A stretch of DNA of 48,344 nt from a virus. The position numbers and the translations under genes are program-made. The stretch spans positions 1 through 48,344 of IMG/VR virus record IMGVR_UViG_3300031521_001847; one strand, given 5' to 3'. Below are positions 42,941-48,261 of this stretch, one piece after another. Each line of letters starts with the position of its first letter. The stretch's first letter is position 1. A model generated the notes under the pieces. That model was not told the DNA's origin, searched no databases, and worked only from the letters and a program-made list of their open reading frames with translations.

Positions 42941-43019
42941 GGTCCTGTAATGGCTACGCCTTCTAAGCGAGATGTGCATAACGGAAATGAAAATGAGGGT
43001 TCGAATCCCTTCTGGATCA
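42941..43019 (+). tRNA. tRNA-Arg (UCU)-like, D arm missing and long variable region
   Basis: Acceptor GGTCCTG/CTGGATC (T-T mismatch at pair 6), T arm GAGGG-TTCGAAT-CCCTT, anticodon arm TACGC-CTTCTAA-GCGAG (anticodon TCT). Only seven bases (TAATGGC) occupy the D region, and 23 bases lie between anticodon and T arms. The same architecture recurs at 46156-46234. Confidence 0.65.
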
Positions 43020-43059
43020 CAATAAAGAGTTATTTGACATATTTAAGATTTAGAATAAA

Positions 43060-43079
43060 GTGAAGATGTGAATCTTCAC
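43060..43079 (+). repeat. Short perfect hairpin in tRNA spacer
   Basis: GTGAAGAT and ATCTTCAC form an 8-bp stem with loop GTGA, 4 bases before tRNA-Ala. No T tract follows, so it is more likely a processing element than a terminator. Confidence 0.4.
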
Positions 43080-43083
43080 AAAT

Positions 43084-43159
43084 GGGGGCGCATGTTCCAA
43101 GGCTAAGGCGATGAACACTTGCAATGTTCGTGAGGGGATTTCGATTATCCTCGTCTCCA
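43084..43159 (+). tRNA. tRNA-Ala (UGC)
   Basis: Acceptor GGGGGCG/CGTCTCC, anticodon arm GAACA-CTTGCAA-TGTTC (TGC), T arm GGGAT-TTCGATT-ATCCT. Regular cloverleaf apart from a weak D stem. Confidence 0.85.
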
Positions 43160-43222
43160 CAGGGTTCATAAAATAAACTTTCCACATTTTTATTACTATA
43201 TAATTAAAAATAAGTATTATAA

Positions 43223-44125
43223 ATGAAAAAGTGTAAAAACGATGAGTGTGAAAATTTAATAGATGATAAAAGAGTGTATTGTTCTCTGAAATGTAGAAAT
43301 ATATATGTTAATAAAAATTTAAGAGATTATAGTAAGGTTAAAGAAATTTTTAAAAATAAAAGTGTTTTGGCTGAAAAAGAATATTTGAAAAATCCTAATA
43401 TCTGTAAATTTTGTGGTGAAATAATATCCTTTGAAAAAAGATTGTTAAATTCGGACTTTTGTGATCATTCTTGTTCAGCAAAATTTAATAACAAATTAAG
43501 AAAGGGTATAAAGCATAATTTAAGTGAAGATGGAAGAAAAAGTTTAATAGAATCTGCTTATAAAAATTTATTAAATTCGGAAAAAATTAAATACGTTAAA
43601 GAAAAGGAATTATATTATGAAAATTCTAAATTATGTTTTAATTGTGATTCGGTATTAGAATTTAGATATAGAAATAGAATTTTTTGTAATATAAAATGTA
43701 AAAACGAATATCATTCTAAAAATAAAACAGAGTTTGAGTTATATTATGTGTTATCAAAATTTAAATTCAATTTGAAAGATTTTAATACTGAATTTGATTT
43801 TACATTGATTGAAAAATTTGGCTGGTATAAGGCTAAAAATAATGGTGATAATGTTGATGGTGTGAGTCGAGATCATATGTTGTCAGTAAAAGGAGGATTT
43901 CGAAAATTAATAAATCCATTATTACTTGCACATCCAGCAAATTGTGAATTGATTGTGAATAAGAAAAATCAAAGTAAATCTGATGATTGTTCATTGACAA
44001 TTGAAGAATTGTTAGAAAAAATAGAAATATTTGAAGATAAATATGGAAAATATTATGAAAAAGATATTAAAACATATATAGATTTGGAAGAATTAAAAGA
44101 AATTTATATGGGTTGTGTAGTGTAA
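43223..44125 (+). CDS. HNH endonuclease with multiple Cys zinc fingers, 3' end inside a tRNA gene
   Basis: A 300-residue protein. Three zinc-knuckle-like Cys pairs (CKNDECENLI, CKFCGEII, CFNCDSVL with partners such as CSLKCRN and CNIKCKN) precede an HNH core: DGVSRDHMLSVKGGF and HPANCELIVNKKNQSK. It is a homing-type endonuclease placed between two tRNA-Ala(UGC) genes. The last five codons and the stop lie inside the second tRNA-Ala (from 44110). Codon use is as AT-rich as in the phage core. Confidence 0.75.
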   Translation: MKKCKNDECENLIDDKRVYCSLKCRNIYVNKNLRDYSKVKEIFKNKSVLAEKEYLKNPNICKFCGEIISFEKRLLNSDFCDHSCSAKFNNKLRKGIKHNLSEDGRKSLIESAYKNLLNSEKIKYVKEKELYYENSKLCFNCDSVLEFRYRNRIFCNIKCKNEYHSKNKTEFELYYVLSKFKFNLKDFNTEFDFTLIEKFGWYKAKNNGDNVDGVSRDHMLSVKGGFRKLINPLLLAHPANCELIVNKKNQSKSDDCSLTIEELLEKIEIFEDKYGKYYEKDIKTYIDLEELKEIYMGCVV

Positions 44126-44183
44126 CCTGCTTAGCACGAAACACTTGCAATGTTTAAGAGGAGTCGAAATCTCACACGATCCA
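44110..44183 (+). tRNA. tRNA-Ala (UGC), second copy
   Basis: Acceptor GGGTTGT/ACGATCC, D stem GTG/CAC, anticodon arm AAACA-CTTGCAA-TGTTT (TGC), T loop TCGAAAT with a reduced T stem. Its first 16 bases are also the end of the upstream HNH ORF. Confidence 0.75.
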
Positions 44184-44249
44184 CGATGTAGGGTTTTACG
44201 ATTTTATATTTCCTTGAAACTTTTATAGTTGAGAAAGAAAAATCGAAAT

Positions 44250-44323
44250 GCAATTGTAATTCAGTAGGTAGAATGCATCTGTGGTATAGATGATGTCGTG
44301 GGTTCGAATCCCACCGTGTTGCT
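44250..44323 (+). tRNA. tRNA-His or tRNA-Thr (loop reads GGU by position, GUG offset by one)
   Basis: D arm ATTC/GAAT and T arm GTGGG-TTCGAAT-CCCAC are regular. The anticodon stem CATCT/AGATG leaves loop GTGGTAT, which gives GGT (Thr). However, the GTCGTGGG variable/T junction and an extra G(-1):C73-type pair at the acceptor are tRNA-His hallmarks, and GTG is present one step away. The acceptor stem is imperfect. Confidence 0.6.
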
Positions 44324-44330
44324 CTGATAA

Positions 44331-44387
44331 AGAATACTAACAGCAAATTAAAAAAACTTCTATGGAAAAGAAAAAAAATAGTATTCT
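44331..44387 (+). repeat. Inverted repeat in tRNA spacer
   Basis: AGAATACTA (44331-44339) and TAGTATTCT (44379-44387) form a perfect 9-bp stem around a 39-base A-rich loop. No gene lies here. Confidence 0.4.
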
Positions 44388-44409
44388 GTTCTTAAAAAAT
44401 AAATCTTGA

Positions 44410-44475
44410 AGATTACATACAGCAATTCAAAAAAGAAACAAACTTGTAAATTGTAAATTCTAAAAAATGTAATCT
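44410..44475 (+). repeat. Nested inverted repeat in tRNA spacer
   Basis: AGATTACAT (44410-44418) pairs with ATGTAATCT (44467-44475); inside, CAATT pairs with AATTG. It ends 13 bases before tRNA-Gly and could be a small structured RNA or processing element. Confidence 0.4.
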
Positions 44476-44488
44476 GTGATTTAATAAT

Positions 44489-44562
44489 GCGAATGTAGCT
44501 CAATTGGTTAGAGTGCCACCTTGCCAAGGTGGAAGTTGTGGGTTCAAGTCCCATTATTCGCT
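44489..44562 (+). tRNA. tRNA-Gly (GCC)
   Basis: Acceptor GCGAATG/TATTCGC, D arm with TTGGTTA, anticodon arm CCACC-TTGCCAA-GGTGG (GCC), T arm GTGGG-TTCAAGT-CCCAT. A fully regular tRNA. Confidence 0.9.
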
Positions 44563-44577
44563 CAGTATTAAGTATTT

Positions 44578-44662
44578 GCGATAGTCTCCTAGCGGTCGAT
44601 GGTACCTGCCCTCCAAGCAGGTTAGTGAAAACGCGTCGTGGGTTCGACTCCCACCTATCGCT
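44578..44662 (+). tRNA. Class II (Ser-like) tRNA carrying a UCC (Gly) anticodon
   Basis: Perfect acceptor GCGATAG/CTATCGC and T arm GTGGG-TTCGACT-CCCAC. A 16-base variable arm can form GTG-AAAA-CGC, and the D arm CC-TAGCGGTCGAT-GG resembles tRNA-Ser. The anticodon arm CCTGC-CCTCCAA-GCAGG gives TCC at 34-36 with C at 33. Body and anticodon therefore point to different amino acids. Confidence 0.7.
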
Positions 44663-44670
44663 CTTTTAAT

Positions 44671-44746
44671 GCCCTTATCGCTTAGTTGGTTTTAAAGCGT
44701 ATGGTTTACATCCATAAGATCCAAGGTTCGACTCCTTGTGGGGGCA
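44671..44746 (+). tRNA. tRNA-Val (UAC)
   Basis: Acceptor GCCCTTA/TGGGGGC, D arm GCTT-AGTTGGTTTTA-AAGC, anticodon arm TATGG-TTTACAT-CCATA (TAC), T arm CAAGG-TTCGACT-CCTTG. Confidence 0.88.
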
Positions 44747-44749
44747 CAT

Positions 44750-44824
44750 GCACTTATCGCTTAGTTGGTTCAAAGCGTCTGTCCAACACACAGAAGATCC
44801 AGGGTTCGACTCCCTGTAAGTGTA
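44750..44824 (+). tRNA. tRNA-Val-like (AAC by position, C33)
   Basis: It lies 3 bases after tRNA-Val(UAC) and shares its D region (TATCGCTTAGTTGGTT), so the two are likely duplicates. Acceptor GCACTTA/TAAGTGT. Anticodon arm TCTGT-CCAACAC-ACAGA puts AAC at 34-36 but C at 33. Confidence 0.7.
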
Positions 44825-44878
44825 CAATTGAATAATAAACCTATCAAGTTTATTGTACAAGATTAAGTTTAATATTTT

Positions 44879-44951
44879 GGCTCTTAAGCATTTAGTGGAT
44901 GATGTCTGCCGTTGTATCGCAGGGAAATCGGATCGTTACCGAAATGAGCCT
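44879..44951 (+). tRNA. tRNA-Thr (UGU)-like, irregular
   Basis: Acceptor GGCTCTT/ATGAGCC (one T-T mismatch), D stem GCAT/ATGT, anticodon loop GTTGTAT (TGT) closed by a C-C mismatch above CTGC/GCAG, and an unusual T loop ATCGTTA. Either a diverged tRNA-Thr or a decaying copy. Confidence 0.55.
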
Positions 44952-44964
44952 CAATTAATTTTTT

Positions 44965-45035
44965 GCTTCTGTAATTCAACGTAGAATACCGAATTCGTAA
45001 CTCGGAGAATGTAGGTTCGAGACCTATCAGAAGCT
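44965..45035 (+). tRNA. tRNA-Thr (CGU)
   Basis: Perfect acceptor GCTTCTG/CAGAAGC, D stem ATTC/GAAT with a 6-base loop lacking the usual GG, anticodon arm CCGAA-TTCGTAA-CTCGG (CGT, one mismatch), T arm GTAGG-TTCGAGA-CCTAT. Confidence 0.75.
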
Positions 45036-45068
45036 CAAACTTTTTAATTAAAGTATTATATATAAAGT

Positions 45069-45563
45069 ATGAATAAGAGATGGAATAAAGAAAATTTAGA
45101 AAATATAATAAAAAATTCGGCAACAAAAATAGAGGTTATTAATAAATTAGAATTAACACATCAAGGCGCAAATTATAGAACTATATTAAAATACGCTAAT
45201 TTATTTGAAATAGATATTGCACATCTTAATATTAATAAAGATAAGAAGATGGATAATTTTAATAAAAAATGTTTATTAGAAATATTGGTTGAGAATTCTA
45301 CTTTTGGGACAACATATTTGAAAGAAAGATTATATAATGAAGGAATTAAAGAAAGAAAATGTGAATTGTGTGGTCAAGATGAAAATTGGCAAGGTAAAAA
45401 AATGAGTTTAATATTAGATCATATAAATGGTGTTCATGATGATCATAGATTAGATAATTTAAGAATAGTGTGTCCTAATTGTAATGCAACATTAGACACG
45501 CATTGTAAAGGAAATAGAATTATTGCACCCATAGCTTTAATTGGTAGAGTGCCTGACTTGTAA
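45069..45563 (+). CDS. HNH endonuclease, stop codon inside tRNA-Thr
   Basis: A 164-residue protein. The N-terminal 60 residues look like a helix-turn-helix DNA reader (ENLENIIKNSATKIEVINKL). The C-terminal HNH/zinc domain is classic: CELCGQDENWQGKKMSLILD, then HINGVHDDHRLDNLRIVC and PNCNATLDTHC. The last 13 codons, counting the stop, are the first half of tRNA-Thr(UGU) (45525-45598), and the TAA is in the anticodon arm. TATATAAAG sits right before the ATG. Confidence 0.8.
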   Translation: MNKRWNKENLENIIKNSATKIEVINKLELTHQGANYRTILKYANLFEIDIAHLNINKDKKMDNFNKKCLLEILVENSTFGTTYLKERLYNEGIKERKCELCGQDENWQGKKMSLILDHINGVHDDHRLDNLRIVCPNCNATLDTHCKGNRIIAPIALIGRVPDL

Positions 45564-45598
45564 TCAGGATGTTGGCGGTTCGAGTCCGTCTGGGTGCT
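45525..45598 (+). tRNA. tRNA-Thr (UGU)
   Basis: Acceptor GCACCCA/TGGGTGC, D arm with TTGGTA, anticodon arm CCTGA-CTTGTAA-TCAGG (TGT), T arm GGCGG-TTCGAGT-CCGTC. Regular. Its 5' 39 bases also encode the end of the HNH ORF. Confidence 0.88.
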
Positions 45599-45603
45599 CA
45601 TAA

Positions 45604-45677
45604 GGTCTTGTAGCTCAATTGGATAGAGCAACAGATTTCTAATCTGTAGGTTATGAGTTCGAGTCTCATCAGGATCA
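45604..45677 (+). tRNA. tRNA-Arg (UCU)
   Basis: Acceptor GGTCTTG/CAGGATC, D arm GCTC-AATTGGATA-GAGC, anticodon arm ACAGA-TTTCTAA-TCTGT (TCT), T arm ATGAG-TTCGAGT-CTCAT. A regular tRNA, in contrast to the D-armless Arg-like genes. Confidence 0.9.
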
Positions 45678-45693
45678 CTAACTTACAATATCA

Positions 45694-45954
45694 ATGAATC
45701 AGTACATTTATAAGAATAAAATAAACGGGAAATATATAAAAACTATAGATGTTTATGATATGAATTTAGGGTATTCTAATCCACATCATTATGAAATTTA
45801 TGATATTGAAGATGCCGACCAATATAATTTCAATACAGGGTGGCTTTTTGATAGTGATAAGAATATCCTTTATGAACGAGTTTGTTATCAAGATGAAAAA
45901 AAATTAATAAGAAAGAAAAAATTAGCACAAATATTGCAGAAGAAGCTCATTTAG
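45694..45954 (+). CDS. Small hypothetical protein, stop codon inside tRNA-Gly
   Basis: An 86-residue protein rich in Tyr, Lys and Asp (MNQYIYKNKINGKYIKTIDV), not recognised. It fills the gap between tRNA-Arg and tRNA-Gly, and its last six codons plus TAG lie in the first 19 bases of tRNA-Gly(UCC). It may be a reduced mobile ORF or a cargo gene in the tRNA array. Confidence 0.5.
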   Translation: MNQYIYKNKINGKYIKTIDVYDMNLGYSNPHHYEIYDIEDADQYNFNTGWLFDSDKNILYERVCYQDEKKLIRKKKLAQILQKKLI

Positions 45955-46009
45955 GTCGAGTAGGAGATTTCCAATCTTCAGGCAGCGGGTTCGAATCCCG
46001 TCTTCTGCT
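45936..46009 (+). tRNA. tRNA-Gly (UCC)
   Basis: Perfect acceptor GCAGAAG/CTTCTGC, D stem GCTC/GAGT, anticodon arm GGAGA-TTTCCAA-TCTTC (TCC, normal T33), T arm GCGGG-TTCGAAT-CCCGT. The 5' end overlaps the upstream ORF. Confidence 0.88.
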
Positions 46010-46018
46010 CAAAAAAAA

Positions 46019-46094
46019 TGGATAGATTACATTTTAAGTTAGTGACCGGGTTAAAGGATCTCATTTCGGTATTTTACAAGTCCGAAGTCCATTT
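46019..46094 (+). other. Possible degenerate tRNA or structured RNA
   Basis: ATGGAT and GTCCAT can close the element, and TTCGG pairs with CCGAA where a T arm would be, but the T loop has 12 bases and no standard anticodon arm is seen (a TTAA lies in a weak loop). It could be a decayed tRNA-Leu. Confidence 0.3.
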
Positions 46095-46123
46095 TTTTTA
46101 CAATATATGCACGGATAGGGAAC

Positions 46124-46150
46124 GCACGGCTGGCGAGCCGCCCGCCGTGC
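46124..46150 (+). repeat. GC-rich hairpin
   Basis: GCACGGC (46124-46130) pairs with GCCGTGC (46144-46150), and the interior can add GGC/GCC around GA. The stretch 46109-46160 is mostly G and C in a genome region near one quarter GC. It lies just upstream of the second D-armless tRNA and has no T tract. Confidence 0.55.
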
Positions 46151-46155
46151 ACCAC

Positions 46156-46234
46156 GCACCTGTAATGGCGGAGTTTCCTAAACTCTATGTGCATAACGGA
46201 ATGAAAAATGTGGGTTCGAATCCCATCTGGTGCC
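46156..46234 (+). tRNA. tRNA-Arg (CCU)-like, D arm missing and long variable region
   Basis: Acceptor GCACCTG/CTGGTGC (T-T mismatch at pair 6), D region reduced to TAATGGC, anticodon arm GGAGT-TTCCTAA-ACTCT (CCT), 23-base variable region starting ATGTGCATAACGG, T arm GTGGG-TTCGAAT-CCCAT. It is a paralogue of 42941-43019 with a different anticodon. Confidence 0.65.
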
Positions 46235-46260
46235 CTTTTCTAAATCTTAGATATTATTTT

Positions 46261-47211
46261 TTATTTTAATAAATTTTTAATGTATTCAATATTTATTTTT
46301 TTTAAATCTGTATATGGCACTCTGATCATTTTTATATTGTTTTCGCCACAATAATTATTTTTAAATTTGTCTATTTTTTGTTGTCTTTCAAGCCTTTTAA
46401 TACCTCCCCATCTTTTTACTGCTTTAAAATGCTGAAGACCATCATATTCTATAATAGTTTTTACATTATTGTACTCATCATATAACACAAAATCAAAAGA
46501 TGGTGTACCATTATCTTCAGTTTTTAATCCATTAATAATATGTTGATCATTATAATTTATTTTTAATTTTTTTAATATATCTGATATTAATAATTCACCT
46601 TTTGATAAATTGCATTTTGGGCAACCTCTTCTTAATAATTCTCTTGCAGTATTACTTGTCCATAAATTACCGCAAACATTACATTTAACATTCATTTTAC
46701 TATTACAGGTTTTATATTCTCCTAATATAGATATTCTATCATTGTGTATTTTATTTATTTCATTTAAAAATTTTTCAGGTGATTTTCTTATTTTTACACC
46801 TGTATTTTTACATCTACATTTATAGCAACCTGCTGTTCCTGCTATTAAGTTTTTTGCATATGGTTTCCATATATGATCACAAATGTTACATTGAGATTCT
46901 ATTCTAGTTATAGCATTAATATATTTTCCAATGATATTTATATTATCTCCGTATTTTTTATACACTTTTTTTTTAAAATCTTCAGTAGTTAGATTATATT
47001 TAATGGTTTCTTTTGCTTTTTTCTTTCCACACTCAGGACAGCCACTATCACCATTTATTACATATTTTGCGGTAGTTGTCCATTCATGGTTACAAATTAA
47101 GCATTTAAATTTACTTTTATTATATGTGCCTAAAAAATCACTTAGGAATATAATATTAGAATTATTTAATAATATTCTTTCTTTTGCTTGATCAGTTGTT
47201 ATTTTTTTCAT
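46261..47211 (-). CDS. EDxHD (VSR-like) homing endonuclease with zinc-finger repeats
   Basis: The frame is open from 47259, but the ATG at 47211 (MKKITTDQAKERILL) fits the repeat start better and gives 316 residues. Three zinc-ribbon repeats follow (CLICNHEWTTTAKYV, CNICDHIWKPYAKNL, CNVCGNLWTSNTAREL). The C-terminal nuclease has SFDFVLYDE and IIEYDGLQHFKAVKRWGG. It is related to the enzyme at 35675-36583 but with different fingers. It lies next to the tRNA array, pointing towards it. Confidence 0.82.
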   Translation of the reverse strand: MKKITTDQAKERILLNNSNIIFLSDFLGTYNKSKFKCLICNHEWTTTAKYVINGDSGCPECGKKKAKETIKYNLTTEDFKKKVYKKYGDNINIIGKYINAITRIESQCNICDHIWKPYAKNLIAGTAGCYKCRCKNTGVKIRKSPEKFLNEINKIHNDRISILGEYKTCNSKMNVKCNVCGNLWTSNTARELLRRGCPKCNLSKGELLISDILKKLKINYNDQHIINGLKTEDNGTPSFDFVLYDEYNNVKTIIEYDGLQHFKAVKRWGGIKRLERQQKIDKFKNNYCGENNIKMIRVPYTDLKKINIEYIKNLLK

Positions 47212-47312
47212 AATGTTTTTTATTCTATATATAAATAATAAAAAATCATTTTCTATCATTATCTTATAATCACCTATATATTTATGATTTTAATATTAAA
47301 TATATATACGTT

Positions 47313-47978
47313 ATGATTAAAGATTATGATGATTATATTTTAGAAAAAATAAATTTTAAAAATATTTTAAATAATAATATTGCAAAGTCAATAATAATTA
47401 GTTTATTGTCAATATATTCATTTTCAGAAATTTCCCATATTATTAATACAAGAAATATAGGTGAAAGAGAAAAAATTATATTACATTCTGAATTAAATTC
47501 TATAAAAAAAAATAATAAATTAAGATTATCACAAGAGGGTTGGGATCATATAAGAAATGAGGAAAAATTTAGTGCGAAGGCGTATGATTTACATGATGGT
47601 AGAATAACAATAGGATTTGGCCATAGTGAGCCTATAAATGATTCAAATTATAAAATAGGTCAAAAAATTTCAAGAAAAAAAGCAAATGAATTATTTATTA
47701 TTGATATAAATTATGCTGCAGATGGAGTTAGACGAATTTTTGATGAATGGAGAGATCAAAATATAAATATTAAATTATCACAAAGACAATATAACGTATT
47801 AATCTCACTTGCATTTAATATGGGTATTGATGGTTTGAGAAAATCTGAATTTATTCAAAAAATAAAACAAAATGAATTAGATAAAGCCGCCAAAATAATA
47901 TTAAAAACTGGTATTAGTGATAATTTCCCTGGTTTAAAAGAGAGAAGATTAGCTGAATATAAAATGTTTATATCATAA
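47313..47978 (+). CDS. Membrane-anchored GH24 lysozyme with capsid-targeting-like N-terminus
   Basis: A 221-residue muramidase. The GH24 core starts near residue 75 (SQEGWDHIRNEEKFSAKAYD): catalytic Glu84, then Asp95 and Thr99 in DGRITIGFGHS, and LISLAFNMG near 155. Residues 20-40 form a hydrophobic helix (NIAKSIIISLLSIYSFSEIS), a possible signal-anchor-release segment. The first 11 residues, MIKDYDDYILE, fit the shared targeting motif with Ile-Leu-Glu as a protease site. It may be the endolysin or a packaged lysozyme delivered with the DNA. Its end overlaps a small minus-strand ORF by 6 bases. Confidence 0.85.
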   Translation: MIKDYDDYILEKINFKNILNNNIAKSIIISLLSIYSFSEISHIINTRNIGEREKIILHSELNSIKKNNKLRLSQEGWDHIRNEEKFSAKAYDLHDGRITIGFGHSEPINDSNYKIGQKISRKKANELFIIDINYAADGVRRIFDEWRDQNINIKLSQRQYNVLISLAFNMGIDGLRKSEFIQKIKQNELDKAAKIILKTGISDNFPGLKERRLAEYKMFIS

Positions 47979-48128
47979 ATTATATTTGTCTCTTGCTATT
48001 TCTTCTGGTGTTGCTTTATCAAATTCATTCGTATATAAAGTGTAACAATATTCAAAATCATTTTTCCATGCCCATTTCTTTTTAGCATATTTATCGGCCA
48101 CACCTTCATATTTTTTAATATGCTTCAT
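47973..48128 (-). CDS. Small hypothetical protein
   Basis: A 51-residue ORF (MKHIKKYEGVADKYAKKKWA...), basic at the start and acidic at the end (ATPEEIARDKYNL), with two Trp. It is convergent with the lysozyme gene and overlaps its stop. Not recognised; coding-like composition supports it moderately. Confidence 0.5.
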   Translation of the reverse strand: MKHIKKYEGVADKYAKKKWAWKNDFEYCYTLYTNEFDKATPEEIARDKYNL

Positions 48129-48249
48129 TTTTTAAATATTAAATTTTGATGTATAATTTTTTGCATTATATTTCCGTTCTATATTTTCAAACAATTTGAT
48201 ATATTTCATATAATATCTATATATAATTTTTATTGTATAAAAAAATGAT

Positions 48250-48257
48250 TACATTTG
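48250..48257 (+). promoter_or_regulatory. Possible host-type -7 element (TACATTTG)
   Basis: TACATTTG fits TAnnTTTG and ends 4 bases before the ATG of the edge gene. If used, the transcript would be nearly leaderless. Confidence 0.35.
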
Positions 48258-48261
48258 CAGT

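Noticed and set aside
44131-45126. Minus-strand ORFs of 61-80 codons across the tRNA array
   Set aside because: They are antisense translations of tRNA sequences (repeated GxEPT-like motifs come from T arms), not genes.
46018-46269. 83-codon ORF at the end of the tRNA array
   Set aside because: It reads through the degenerate tRNA-like element, the GC-rich hairpin and the D-armless tRNA; composition is not protein-like.
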